Source: Bacillus sp. AFS059628 (GTDB taxonomy: Bacteria; Bacillota; Bacilli; Bacillales; Bacillaceae_G). Taken from it: a DNA stretch of 64,000 nucleotides. Position 1 is the first letter of the stretch, and every line of letters starts with the position of its first letter. The notes beneath the pieces were generated by a model that saw only the letters and a list, made by a program, of their open reading frames with translations, did not search any database and had not been told where the DNA came from. The translations under genes were made by a program, and so were the position numbers. Where the stretch lies: NCBI RefSeq assembly GCF_002571225.1, contig NZ_NVEC01000023.1, positions 36,475-100,474 on the forward strand, written 5' to 3'. Positions 18,391 through 27,566 of this stretch are shown here, piece after piece.

Positions 18391-18861
18391 TAATATGAAA
18401 AAGGAACAGTATTGACACTGTTCCTTTTTCAATTTACGAGCAGAAAGAGCATAAGATACACCCCATGACTTGATACTCTCAAGGACAAAATTGGCTCGAT
18501 TACAAACATGGTCTTTAGGGATTTTTATAAGTTCATAATCAAGTTTACGATACATTGCATATATAATTTCAAAAGTTATAATAGCTTCATCAAATTCTTG
18601 TTTCTTTCCATCATTTCTTTGAAATATTTTACCATATAAGGAAATTATTTTTACTACATTGACATTCTTGATAGTTGTAATAATTTTTCTTAATTCAATA
18701 TTGTTAGGTAAACCTTCCATTAATAAATGAACAGCACGTTTTGTTATACGCCAACAAGTATTTAAAACAAGAGTTGCGACAATAACAATGGCAAGTGGAT
18801 TAGCCCAACCCCAGTTGAAAAACATTATTAGTATGGCAGCAACTTCCTTCTTCATAATCAA
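18352..18861 (-). pseudogene. Chimera: cation diffusion facilitator piece fused to an ATPase/kinase tail
   Basis: The minus-strand open frame is not one protein. Residues about 8-65 (NWGWANPLAIVIVATLVLNTCWRITKRAVHLLMEG) are the middle of a CDF metal exporter. From about residue 72 the sequence changes to KLDYELIKIPKDHVCNRANFVLESI, which looks like the C-terminus of an AAA/zeta-toxin-like P-loop ATPase. The last 25 residues run through the ridA terminator. The joint suggests a deletion that fused two remnants. No start codon with a proper site is evident. Confidence 0.65.
18398..18429 (+). terminator. Rho-independent terminator of ridA
   Basis: A perfect 13-bp stem (18398-18410 with 18417-18429) with a 6-base loop, ending in TTTTT. 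Its A-rich left side makes it usable from both strands. Confidence 0.85.
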
Positions 18862-19119
18862 ATTGTAGTTTTATCTATGCTCTTTTTATAAATAATGGAA
18901 ATTTTCGTAAATAGCTCAAATACTTAATTAAACTGGTTTCTTGCTCTTTTCTTCACCCCATACTTTTTATATAACTGCAAAACAATCGTAAAAATACTAT
19001 TACCGATTTTTTCTTTGTTACAATTAGCTACGAAGTATTAGATAAGAGCCTAGATAATGAATCGATATAAGTATTTGGAATCGTTTCCTTGATCTAAGAG
19101 CAGTTCCTCTACGATGTTA
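18862..19119. other. AT-rich spacer
   Basis: No gene or clear signal is seen. Confidence 0.4.
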
Positions 19120-19177
19120 CAAAGGTAAACGGTGAAGTAATTGCTGTTGCGATCTTTTTTAATTCTTTATTATTCAT
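19120..19177 (-). pseudogene. N-terminal fragment of a cytidine deaminase gene
   Basis: Read on the minus strand from 19177, with GGGAGAT upstream, the sequence gives MNNKELKKIATAITSP, nearly the start of the intact deaminase at 27001 (MDHKELKRIATAITSP). It then loses similarity. It is the start of a second, lost copy. Confidence 0.7.
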
Positions 19178-19230
19178 AAATTATATCTCCCTCTTTTTTG
19201 GTATTTTAATTTCTATTAGGCGGTATCGAA

Positions 19231-19482
19231 TTGATTATGAATGTTGCTAATAATATCGGAGATATCACTATTCAAGAGAGTTTAAAGTGGAAACAATTAT
19301 CTCTTTCATCCAAAAATGGTACATCTATTAGAATCGATCGTTTTTCAGATTCACAAATAAGTCTTTTCGTACATTGTCAAACAACTTTGGTTGATGAATG
19401 GAGAGAATTATTTGGTAACTCTTTAGACTTTTCTGGAAACAGAGCAATCTTACTTTCAGTTAAAAGTGAGTTATCAATTTAA
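19231..19482 (+). pseudogene. DUF1801 protein fragment
   Basis: About 80 residues resemble the centre of DUF1801 proteins: NIGDITIQESLKWKQLSLSSKNGTSIRID, then HCQTTLVDEWRE and GNRAILLSV. The usual N-terminal 30 residues and C-terminal helix are missing, and no ribosome binding site precedes the frame. It is probably a remnant. Confidence 0.6.
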
Positions 19483-19701
19483 GATTTAACACTTTGCATT
19501 CAAATGGCGTTGATTTATTATAAAAAATAAAGATACTATAAAACTCATTCAACGCTAATATTTTAATTACATTTTGATTTATATAAAATAATGTAATTGA
19601 TGATTCTTCTTGGCCGAGGTTCGGTGGGGGCTAGAGGCTGTTTTGACGTTTGAATATATTGCTTTCAAACAATTTTTAAATAGATTTCTCAATCTTTAGA
19701 T

Positions 19702-19731
19702 TTGACACGTGCATATTCATGCACGTATCAT
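19702..19731 (+). promoter_or_regulatory. Promoter with ArsR operator in the spacer
   Basis: TTGACA at 19702-19707 and TATCAT at 19726-19731 are separated by 18 bp. The spacer is filled by the palindrome ACGTGCAT-ATTC-ATGCACGT (19707-19726). An ArsR dimer bound here would block RNA polymerase, giving autoregulation. Confidence 0.78.
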
Positions 19732-19753
19732 ATATACAGGTGGTGAGACAAAA

Positions 19754-20080
19754 ATGAGCAGGGATGAAGAACTTAAATGTTCAAATGAAATTAATAATGC
19801 TATTGATTTTGACTTTTATAAAACATTATTTGATCCTGTTAGAATTGAAATTATTAGATATTTAGCTGTTTATGGAGCGAAAAATATAACTGAAATTGCT
19901 GAAAATCTCCCACAGGATAGATCGGTTATTTCAAGGCATTTAGATTTAATGCATAGATTTGAAATTGTTTCAAAAACAAAAATAGGAAGAAATATTTTCT
20001 ATGAAGTAAATAGCAAAATGATATTTGATAAGTTTAAATTTACGACTGATCAATTAGAAAAACTCTTAAGTAGCTGCTAA
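19754..20080 (+). CDS. ArsR/SmtB family regulator
   Basis: A 108-residue winged-helix repressor: FYKTLFDPVRIEIIRYLAVYG, then NITEIAENLPQDRSVISRHLDLMHRFEIV (recognition helix SVISRHLDLM) and a wing KTKIGRNIFYEV. The CxC metal motif of ArsR/CadC is absent from the recognition helix. Only one Cys near the start and one at the very end are present, so the inducer may not be a metal. ATG 19754, with AGGTGGTGAG upstream, is preferred over 19709, which lies in the operator. It precedes a flavodoxin-fold reductase gene with a related operator. A broken copy is at 827-1040. Confidence 0.85.
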   Translation: MSRDEELKCSNEINNAIDFDFYKTLFDPVRIEIIRYLAVYGAKNITEIAENLPQDRSVISRHLDLMHRFEIVSKTKIGRNIFYEVNSKMIFDKFKFTTDQLEKLLSSC

Positions 20081-20096
20081 CCTTGAGTTTTTCTGC

Positions 20097-20126
20097 TTGA
20101 TACGTGCAATTATGCGCACTTATGCA
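20097..20126 (+). promoter_or_regulatory. Second ArsR-type operator and promoter
   Basis: TTGATA at 20097-20102 and TATGCA at 20121-20126 bracket ACGTGCAATTATGCGCACT (20102-20120), a variant of the palindrome at 19707-19726 in the same position relative to the promoter. It controls the reductase gene at 20169. Confidence 0.65.
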
Positions 20127-20168
20127 TATTTTGTAACCACCTTAATTAAAAGTTAAAGGAGAAAAAGT

Positions 20169-20741
20169 ATGAAAACTATAGTATATGTTCACCCATGGGA
20201 TGGAAGTTATAATCATGCAATTTTATCTAAAGTAGTAGATACATTTAAGGAAAGAAATCAACAATTTCAATTGATTGATATATATCAAGATAAGTTTGAT
20301 CCAATTTATCACGCGAGTGAGTTGAAATTATATTCGAAAGGTAAGTATGGTAACGATTTAGTGGGTAAGTATCAGTCAATGTTAAAGTCAAGTAATGAGG
20401 TGATTTTTATATTTCCAATCTGGTGGTATAATGTTCCAGCAATATTAAAAGGTTTTTTAGATAAAGTACTTCTAAAAGATTTTGCTTATATTGAAAATAA
20501 GAATGGAACAATGAAAGGACTGCTTAATAATATCCAGTCAGTAAAAGTTATCACAACCGGCCAAGCTCCTAAATGGTATATTCAATTTTTGGGAGGAAAT
20601 GGTATAAAAAAATCTTTTATTAAAGCAACATTGAAAGCTGTAGGAATGAAAAATATTCAATGGATACACTGTGGATATGTATCTATAGGTAAGAATGAAA
20701 ATCGGGTGAAATTTTTAAATTCATTACCTACCAAACTATAA
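20169..20741 (+). CDS. Flavodoxin-fold NAD(P)H oxidoreductase
   Basis: A 190-residue protein of the flavodoxin_2/NQO family. The flavin phosphate loop region is HPWDGSYNHAIL near the start, and the second flavin contact IFPIWWYNVPAILKGFLDKVL (about residues 78-98) is typical. VKVITTGQAP follows. Such enzymes use FMN or FAD to reduce quinones or nitro compounds by two electrons. AAAGGAG precedes the ATG, and a probable ArsR-family operator lies about 45 bases upstream. It forms a regulated pair with the ArsR gene. Confidence 0.85.
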   Translation: MKTIVYVHPWDGSYNHAILSKVVDTFKERNQQFQLIDIYQDKFDPIYHASELKLYSKGKYGNDLVGKYQSMLKSSNEVIFIFPIWWYNVPAILKGFLDKVLLKDFAYIENKNGTMKGLLNNIQSVKVITTGQAPKWYIQFLGGNGIKKSFIKATLKAVGMKNIQWIHCGYVSIGKNENRVKFLNSLPTKL

Positions 20742-20999
20742 ATATATATGGGATTAGATTTGGATCTATATTCGTAGAAATGCGACATGCTTGATGACTG
20801 TGTGATTTATTTATTGAAACTAGTCGAAGTATCTTTAAAATAACAATAAAAAACGGAGGTTTTCCGTGTGTCTCAACTGTCTGGTATAGGATCAGGATAC
20901 GCTATAAATTCAACTGATAACGAAAAAAAGAAATTGTTGATGCTATCCAGATTGTTGCAACAAAATTGATTGTACTAATCTGAATAGGAGGATTAGGTT

Positions 21000-21455
21000 A
21001 TGGAAATAAATTTTAAAGAAATTGATAGTAGTAATTACCGAGAATGTGTGGAGTTAAATGTAAAAGAAGAACAAGAAAATTTCATTTCACCTAATTATTT
21101 ATCTCTTCTTGGAGTGCACTATGAAGATGTTGAAGCTCATCCTATGGCTATTTATCAAGGAGAAAACATGATTGGATTTATTAAGTATGTTTTTTATCCT
21201 GTAGATGAGGATTACTCATTGGATTCATGGTGGATAGAACGTTTTATGATTGATAAGGCTTATCAAAATAAAGGTTATGGTAAGGAGTCACTCAAAAGGT
21301 TTCTAGATTTTTTCAGAAAAAAACATGGGAATATTGAGATCCGAATAGGAACGGCACCCGAAAATAGCGCCGCCATTAATTTATATGAAAAAGTTGGGTT
21401 TGAACAAACAGGGGAAATTGCAGTAGGAGAAGTGGTATTATGTCTAAAGTTATAA
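21000..21455 (+). CDS. GNAT acetyltransferase, BltD-like
   Basis: A 151-residue GNAT. WWIERFMIDKAYQNKGYGKESLKRFLDFF is the acetyl-CoA binding segment and NSAAINLYEKVGFEQTGE the C-terminal motif. Overall sequence resembles the BltD/polyamine acetyltransferase group of Bacilli. AGGAGGATTAGGTT precedes the ATG. It lies between the reductase gene and a broken beta-lactamase-fold gene, all on the same strand. Substrate not certain. Confidence 0.82.
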   Translation: MEINFKEIDSSNYRECVELNVKEEQENFISPNYLSLLGVHYEDVEAHPMAIYQGENMIGFIKYVFYPVDEDYSLDSWWIERFMIDKAYQNKGYGKESLKRFLDFFRKKHGNIEIRIGTAPENSAAINLYEKVGFEQTGEIAVGEVVLCLKL

Positions 21456-21482
21456 AAAACATCTGCTACTATATCTAAAGAA

Positions 21483-22579
21483 GTGCAGCAATTCGACAAC
21501 CAACTGACGTCACTTTTGGATTTGCTTAAAGTTCCTGGCGTAGCTGTACTTGTATTTACGAAGGATAGAGTATTATACAAGAAAGAAATCGGATATGCCA
21601 ATATTGAAGAGAAAATTCCGTACACGTTGGACACAGTTACCAATATTGCTTCTATAAGTAAAACTTTTATTGGGGGATCATTGGCAAAAGCTCAGGAAGA
21701 GGGCTTGCTTAGCCTGGATGAAGACATCAATGACATACTTCCTTTCAAAGTTGTAAATTCATATTTCTCAAATGAGAAAATTACTTTGAAAAATCTTGCT
21801 TCACATACATCCGGAATAAAGGATGACGACACGAAATATATCAATTCATACAGTGCTTATGGCGCCAAGAATATGACCTTGAAAGATTTCTTATATAACT
21901 ATCTGAATCCTGAGGGCAAATGGTATTCAAAGGATAATTACTCAAACAATAAACCAGGGACAAGCTTTTCTTACAGCAATATCGGGTCTGCGCTTGCAGG
22001 ATATTGCATCGAAGTAAGAAGCAAGATGACATATACCGATTATGTGAGGAAAAATATATTTAAAAAGCTGTCTATGAGCAGCAGCGGATGGAATAGGGGT
22101 GAATTCAGTCCAGTAAACATAGCTTTAAATTATTCTAAACTGAGGATTGATTTTACCAACCATACGGAATCCATGGGTGCCACGCTTGAGCCATTGCCTG
22201 CTTATGAGTTAATTACATATCCCGACGCGGGGTTATGACAACAGTAAATAATCTATCGAAATACTTGCAAGCTATAATGAACAGACAAGATACATTTATT
22301 ACCGCGAAAAGCATTGATTTAATGCTGCAAAAACAATTTAACGACACGAATGTTCCTCCAGAATGCAAAGAAACTGATGAAAATATAGGATTATTCTGGA
22401 GTTATAATGGTGAAAAGGTTTGGGGACATACCGGCAGTGATCCCGGAGTAGATACATCTATGTATGTAAATTCAAACAACGTAGGTATAATAACTTTTAT
22501 AAACACTGACAACTCCAGTTTGGATGGAGAGAAATATGATGAATTAATGAAACTACTAATAAATTGCCCGATTAAGTAA
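21483..22579 (+). pseudogene. Serine beta-lactamase-like hydrolase, frameshifted and N-terminally incomplete
   Basis: Two frames together give about 365 residues of a class C/PBP-like hydrolase. SISK (SxxK, about residue 59), YSN (YxN, about 165) and GHTGSDPG near the end are all present. At 22235-22238 the first frame ends in YPDAGL-stop while the second continues TTVNNLSKYLQA, a one-base loss. The first frame starts at a GTG without ribosome binding site, so the true N-terminus, perhaps with a signal peptide, is also missing. GC content seems higher than in neighbours. Confidence 0.82.
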
Positions 22580-22689
22580 AACTTTGTCATTTGTATATTT
22601 CTTTTGTTCAGTAATCGGTCATTGGATTGAATACCAATGAAATTAATATAAACGTACTTTATGAACATAATTAGAGGAGTTTGTTTTTG

Positions 22690-23466
22690 ATGAGCGATTT
22701 GAGAAATGAAAAAATACCAAAGCAAGCTATGCAAGCATTAAAAATCGTAGAGGGGTTGCTTGGAAATTCGATAGTTGGGGTTTATCTATTTGGTTCTGCA
22801 GTAAATGGTGGTTTACGCATTAACAGTGATGTAGATGTACTAGTGGTCGTGAATCATAGTTTATCTGATGAAATTCGAAATAGACTAAAAGATAGACTAA
22901 TGCTTATATCTGGAAAGGTAGGCAATACAGATTCTATGAGACCACTTGAAGTCACGGTTATAAACCATAGCGACATTGTACCTTGGCTATATCCTCCAAG
23001 AAATGAATTTATCTATGGCGAGTGGCTCAGGAGTGAGTATGAGAAAGGACAAATCCAGGAACCAACCTATGACCCTGATTTAGCTATTGTTTTAGCACAA
23101 GTGAGAAAGAATAGCATTTCTCTATCCGGTCCTGATGCTTCAGATATACTTGCCCCCATTTCAATGACAGATATTCAAAGAGCAATTAAAGAATCTTTGC
23201 CTGGGTTGATTGAGGGTATCAAAGGTGATGAGCGCAATGTTATTTTAACCCTGGCTCGAATGTGGCAGACAGTGTCTATCGGTGAAATTTCTCCAAAAGA
23301 TGTGGCTGCAGAATGGGCTATACCTCGGTTGCCCAAAGAATATTCGACTTTACTCGACTTAGCCAGAAAAGCATATCGAGGAGAATATGTTGATAAGTGG
23401 GAAGGAATGGATTCTGAAGTGACGGTACTCGTTAATCATATGAAAAACTCTATAGAATCTTGTTGA
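22690..23466 (+). CDS. Aminoglycoside nucleotidyltransferase, ANT(9)/ANT(3'')-like
   Basis: A 258-residue protein with an N-terminal nucleotidyltransferase core: GVYLFGSAVNGGLRINSDVDVLV holds the GSxxxGxxxxxSDxD motif that binds ATP and metal. A C-terminal helical domain follows (DIQRAIKESLPGLIEGI, ERNVILTLARMW). These match AadA/Aad9 enzymes that adenylylate spectinomycin and, in AadA, streptomycin; which drugs this one accepts cannot be told. GAGGAG is 10 bases before ATG 22690; the TTG at 22681 is too close to it. A fragment of a second copy is fused to arsR at 1041-1151. Confidence 0.87.
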   Translation: MSDLRNEKIPKQAMQALKIVEGLLGNSIVGVYLFGSAVNGGLRINSDVDVLVVVNHSLSDEIRNRLKDRLMLISGKVGNTDSMRPLEVTVINHSDIVPWLYPPRNEFIYGEWLRSEYEKGQIQEPTYDPDLAIVLAQVRKNSISLSGPDASDILAPISMTDIQRAIKESLPGLIEGIKGDERNVILTLARMWQTVSIGEISPKDVAAEWAIPRLPKEYSTLLDLARKAYRGEYVDKWEGMDSEVTVLVNHMKNSIESC

Positions 23467-23573
23467 TTCTGTATAAAAGGGAGCAATTTTTGGAAGTGAA
23501 GAGTCAGTACAGCCAATTCTGTTGTAGGTAGAATTTCTTGAAAATTACTAAAAAAGATTGGGTGAATTAAAAC

Positions 23574-24455
23574 ATGATTAAAATTAAAAGATTGATAGAG
23601 TGTACAATAGCTGAAGCTGTAAAAGCTTGAAATGAAGGTTTTGAAGGGTATTCTATTGATGCGACAACGACTCCTGAAAATTTTATAAAAAGGATGGTCA
23701 ATGAAGATCTTTCCCCTTTATTATCGATCGTAGCATTTGAAAATAACCAACCAATAGGGATTGTAATGAGTGGTGTAAGAGAGGTTAAAGGAAAAAAAGT
23801 TAGCTGGAATGGGGGAACAGGTGTTGCTAAGGAATATAGAAGAAAAGGCGTTGGAAAAATATTAATGGAGTCAACTCTCTCTATTCTTAAAGAAGAAGGA
23901 GTAGATATAGCAACACTTGAGGCAATAAGTGATAATACTAAAGCCATTTCTCTATATAAAAATAAGGGTTATTTAGTCGAAGACAATGTAGAATATTTAA
24001 ATCTCAATGGAAAGCTAGGACAAAATCCAATTAAAGATTCAAACAGAAAATATACTGTTGAACGAGTAGCACCCCAGCAAGTAGGTCAACTTCTTTTTTA
24101 TAAAGCGATGAATCCATGGCAGACTCAGTGGCAAAGTACCAAAAATGGTGAAGTTATCATCGTAAAAGATGATAATGATAATGAAATTGGCTATGCATAT
24201 TACCATAGGATATTTAATCCTCAAGGCAGTCATATAAGTACCACTTTGTTTCAGTGTGAGCCGAAATCAGATCGGAGAGATGCAGAGGAAATTATTTATT
24301 TTATGTTAGGTCAAGTTTTTGGAAATTTTAATGATGATATCAATCGAACAGTTCCTAATTTGCCAATTAACAAAAGTGAAAGAACCTATAGCGTTTTAAA
24401 GCAGATAGGTTTTCAAACAATAGCTCAACAAGTTTATATGATAAAAAAATTATAG
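23574..24455 (+). pseudogene. Two-lobed GNAT acetyltransferase with a nonsense codon
   Basis: The frame from ATG 23574 reads MIKIKRLIECTIAEAVKA, then TGA at 23628-23630 where Trp is expected, then NEGFEGYSIDATTTPENF and on to 24455 without another stop. The GNAT core is clear (TGVAKEYRRKGVGKILMESTL, NTKAISLYKNKGY), followed by a second lobe. The ATG has only a weak upstream site. Without suppression only a start further in, such as ATG 23694, could be used, and that would cut into the fold. Confidence 0.8.
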
Positions 24456-24676
24456 TTAATGGTGGTTTATTTAGAAGTTTGAAGTTAAGAAATAATATTT
24501 TTTAATAGAAATAGTTAGTATAATATATCAAGTTAGATACGCAATGATCAGATTTCTCGTTGGTACAGTACCTAGAAAACTTATATAATATACTTCTTTG
24601 GGATTTGAAAATAATTTTGCCGTTTTGGTAATGATATACTTCAAAAATTGTCACTGATAGCTGAAAGATCCTTTTT

Positions 24677-24822
24677 GGTTCGGATGCAAATAAATGATAT
24701 ATTAAACAAAAAGAGAGAATTCTTACCGAAATCTTTTTTGTACCGTTAATGCAAACAGTTAATTGATAAAGATATTTTAATTTTGGACAGACTGATCCTG
24801 CAAATCAATCTGCTTTTTTTTA
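24677..24822. mobile_element. IS240-type end remnant
   Basis: This stretch matches 2121-2265, the terminal non-coding part of the IS240-like element, including a decayed terminal repeat GGTTCGGATGCAAATAA. It is joined directly to an IS3-type remnant. Confidence 0.7.
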
Positions 24823-24829
24823 ATTATAT

Positions 24830-25090
24830 CACGGTGAATACGCTTACGATTGTACCAGCCCTAAATGTGTTTGAATAATGCAGTACGAGCGGTTTCAAAG
24901 CAACCATAGTATGTTCGGTAAACTTCTTCTTTTTTAAATGTGCGCATTGTCATAGGAGCATCCTTTTCGGCTGTATGACGGAATCATTTCATATTTTTGT
25001 AAGCGCACGCAAAAAGCTTCACTTGTATATTGAGAACCTAAATTCGTGTGTACAATGAGTCCTGGCGCTGGATTTTGTGCAGCTACTGGG
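24830..25090 (-). pseudogene. IS3-family transposase remnant
   Basis: The minus strand encodes, with interruptions, PAPGLIVHTNLGSQYTSEAFC and YDNAHIKKEEVYR, the region of an IS3-family OrfB around the second catalytic Asp (normally HSDxGSQYTS). Here that Asp appears to be replaced. Only about 85 residues remain. Confidence 0.7.
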
Positions 25091-25247
25091 TAATCGAATA
25101 CTACTAAAACCAGCTAAACCTTCATTCTACGATTGAATTTATACCCAACAATATGCTCAATTCTATTGATTTAACCGAGGTATTTCCATTCATCTATATT
25201 ATATCTAATTTTACATTAAGCATATTAGAAAAAGGAGAGATTTGATT

Positions 25248-25757
25248 ATGAACGAAAGAGAGTTTGATAAAATTTTCGCACTTATGGAAGTATCATTTCC
25301 AGAAAATGAGCGAAGAACTTATGAGAGACAGAAGGAGCTGCTGAATGTTCCATATTATCGTCTTATTACGGAAACAGATAACAACAACCAAATTGTTGCT
25401 TTTTTAGCTGCATGGGAATTTCCTTTGTTCCGATTTGTGGAACATATTGCTGTCGATCCTATTACACGAGGAAGTGGAATAGGTGGAAAAATCATGACCG
25501 CGTATATGGAAGAGTCAAAGTATCCTATTCTATTGGAGGTTGAGTATCCTGACTCGGAATTGGCGCAACGGAGAATAGGCTTTTATGAGCGATTGGGTTT
25601 TCACCTCAATCCTTTTGAACATGTACAGCCTCCTCTTCAGAAGGGGCAGGATGATTTACCGCTTAAAATCATGAGCTATCCTCAACTTTTAACTAGGGAA
25701 GAATTTGTTCTTTATAAAGAAATTTTGTATAGAAATGTATATAAGATTAAGGATTAA
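25248..25757 (+). CDS. GNAT acetyltransferase
   Basis: A 169-residue GNAT. FVEHIAVDPITRGSGIGGKIMTAYM is the acetyl-CoA site and RRIGFYERLGFHLNPF the C-terminal motif. A tail after the core (LLTREEFVLYKEILYRNVY) is common in a Bacillus subgroup of unknown substrate. GGAGAG is 8 bases before ATG 25248. It is a single gene between transposon remnants and an oxidase remnant. Confidence 0.82.
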   Translation: MNEREFDKIFALMEVSFPENERRTYERQKELLNVPYYRLITETDNNNQIVAFLAAWEFPLFRFVEHIAVDPITRGSGIGGKIMTAYMEESKYPILLEVEYPDSELAQRRIGFYERLGFHLNPFEHVQPPLQKGQDDLPLKIMSYPQLLTREEFVLYKEILYRNVYKIKD

Positions 25758-25839
25758 AAATATGCTAACTATCAATCAAAGAAGACCAAATTAATAGCTA
25801 CAAAGAAAAGAAATAACTGAAAAGGAAAGGTTTAGATTC

Positions 25840-26144
25840 CCGATAGATACGGACCTAGAGAGGGTGGAAAAAGAGCTTTTGAAACCTTTTAGAATGATTT
25901 TAAAAGAAGGAGAACATATTGAGTTAGACAGTATTCAAATAGTGATGCGGCCAATGCCTAAAGATGTTACCTCATTGTCTGTTTTCATGTTTAGGTAAAA
26001 GAACGTCATGTAGCAGTTACGAATTCTGTAATCACGTTATCTTATGTTATTAGTCGATTGGTTGTGAAGGGAATTGTGGATAATGTACAGGTGGCAGACT
26101 TGGGAAACTGTAGAATATCTAGGTTTTATCCATTAAATGATTAA
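25840..26144 (+). pseudogene. C-terminal fragment of a DAO-family oxidase gene
   Basis: The stretch follows 41140-41430 of the intact oxidase with many changes: KEGEHIELDSIQIVMRPMPKD is readable, then frames break. The tail TATCTAGGTTTTATCC matches the last codons of the intact gene. A third, shorter piece is at 3384-3450. Confidence 0.75.
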
Positions 26145-26237
26145 TCATTAATAAATAAGTTGAGATGCTGCAAGTTATAGATTATAGAATAAAAATGTCT
26201 GTATTAAATCTATTTAAAATCATTAGAGGTGAAAAAG

Positions 26238-26816
26238 ATGAGTAATCCAATTATAAAATTTAAATCATGTTGGGATAAAGCAAAAAGCAATTCGACATTA
26301 AAGTATCCCAGTGCAGTATGTATTACTACGATTGATGAGCACGGCTTTCCATCTGGTCGCTTTGTAGATTTAAAAGCTGTTGATGACAGTGGATTTATTT
26401 TTTGTACCAACCTTGATTCTCAAAAAGGAAGGGATATCCAGCGAAATCCAAAGGTAGGATTAACTTTCTGGTGGGAAGCAATCGGTTATCAAGTGAGGGT
26501 TAATGGATTTGCAACACAAGTTCCATCTACTATTTCAGAAAAATACTGGGAAATGAGGTCAAGAGATGCACAATTAACCACATTAAGTTGTAAACAGAGT
26601 CAGCCTCTTTTATCAGAACAAGATTTAAATAAACAGTTTAAGGAAGCTAAAAGAAACATAGGAGAAATGCAAATACCAAAACCCGAAAACTGGGGAGGTT
26701 TTATCGTTAAACCTAAGTCTATTGAATTTCTATCTTTTAAAGAAAGTCGTCTGCATATTAGAGAATTATATTCGACTTTTGGAGATGGATGGGAAAAAAG
26801 TCTATTGCAGCCTTAA
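26238..26816 (+). CDS. Pyridoxine/pyridoxamine 5'-phosphate oxidase family protein
   Basis: A 192-residue PNPOx-fold flavoprotein. SAVCITTIDEHGFPSGRFVDLKAVDDSGFIFCTN is the FMN-binding N-terminal barrel, NPKVGLTFWWEAIGYQVRVNGFA follows, and the C-terminal dimerisation segment ends RLHIRELYSTFGDGWEKSLLQP, close to PdxH proteins. The usual PdxH ending RL-x-P is altered, so the reaction may not be PLP synthesis. AGAGGTG precedes; ATG 26238 is chosen over GTG 26229, which overlaps that site. An IS231-type right end lies about 110 bp downstream. Confidence 0.78.
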   Translation: MSNPIIKFKSCWDKAKSNSTLKYPSAVCITTIDEHGFPSGRFVDLKAVDDSGFIFCTNLDSQKGRDIQRNPKVGLTFWWEAIGYQVRVNGFATQVPSTISEKYWEMRSRDAQLTTLSCKQSQPLLSEQDLNKQFKEAKRNIGEMQIPKPENWGGFIVKPKSIEFLSFKESRLHIRELYSTFGDGWEKSLLQP

Positions 26817-26927
26817 GTCAATGGAAATTTTTTTTAGTGTAATGAAAATCTGTTGATAAGATATATGTATAACTACCTAGCTTGTTTAGAAAGAATAATG
26901 TTTTTTTACTCTTGGAGGCAGCATAAC

Positions 26928-26947
26928 TTCTTAAGTTGATGGGCATG
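26928..26947 (+). repeat. IS231-type right end, unpaired
   Basis: TTCTTAAGTTGATGGGCATG is a perfect IS231-type inverted repeat in right-end orientation. No matching left end is seen upstream to 16003, so the left part of this element was lost or lies among the remnants. Confidence 0.8.
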
Positions 26948-27000
26948 CGGCTATACTCCTAATAGAAATTAATATACCAAATAGAATGGAGTTATAATTT

Positions 27001-27399
27001 ATGGATCATAAAGAATTAAAAAGGATCGCAACTGCAATTACTTCACCTACGGAATTAAATGATTTTGTTGAATACGGAGGTGTTGGTGCAGCCATTGAAA
27101 CCGTAAACGGTAATATATATACAGGGATTAGCATAGATACAGCTTGTTCTATGGGTTTTTGTGCAGAGCATGCAGCAGTTGCTGACATGTTGAAACATGG
27201 TGAGTATCAAATAAAAGCTTTTGTTGCAGTGGATACTGAAGGAAATGCGGTTCCACCATGTGGACGGTGCCGTGAGTTGATTAGTCAGCTTTCGAAAGAA
27301 AATTTAGAAGCTGTTGTAGAGGTTGAAAATGAAACGTTTGTTTTATTGAAAGAGATTTTGCCGTATGATTGGAAAACCAACCGAGAAAGAAGGTGGTAA
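27001..27399 (+). CDS. Cytidine deaminase family protein
   Basis: A 132-residue zinc deaminase. The CDA signature is complete: CAEHAAVADML (Cys ligand and catalytic Glu) and PPCGRCRELISQL (two Cys ligands). The VGAAIETVNGNIYTGISIDTAC segment fits small tetrameric CDAs. It is less like the blasticidin S deaminase of B. cereus than like generic CDA-type proteins of mobile regions, so the substrate may be a nucleoside or a nucleoside drug. A leader with GGAG lies 9 bases upstream. An N-terminal fragment of a second copy is at 19120-19177. Confidence 0.85.
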   Translation: MDHKELKRIATAITSPTELNDFVEYGGVGAAIETVNGNIYTGISIDTACSMGFCAEHAAVADMLKHGEYQIKAFVAVDTEGNAVPPCGRCRELISQLSKENLEAVVEVENETFVLLKEILPYDWKTNRERRW

Positions 27400-27455
27400 T
27401 TGTTTCTTAAGTATTTAAATTTTAATAATTTTAGAGATAGGCATTTTGAATATTT

Positions 27456-27566
27456 CGGCTCTACTGCAAAGCTTTCTAAATGAGGCTACACGCTAGAAAA
27501 AAAGAAGTAAAGGGAATCACAAATACGTTATTTCAAAGGAAACCGGTTTAAGAAAAATATTGATTC
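27456..27566 (+). mobile_element. IS6-family end remnant
   Basis: The sequence matches, inverted, the end and first codons of the element at 8636-9310. A decayed end GGCTCTACTGCAAAG is followed by codons for TRYFKGNRFKKNI. The remainder is gone. Confidence 0.75.

Noticed and set aside
22402-22734. 110-codon minus-strand frame
   Set aside because: Shadow of the broken beta-lactamase-like gene on the plus strand, whose catalytic motifs are visible.
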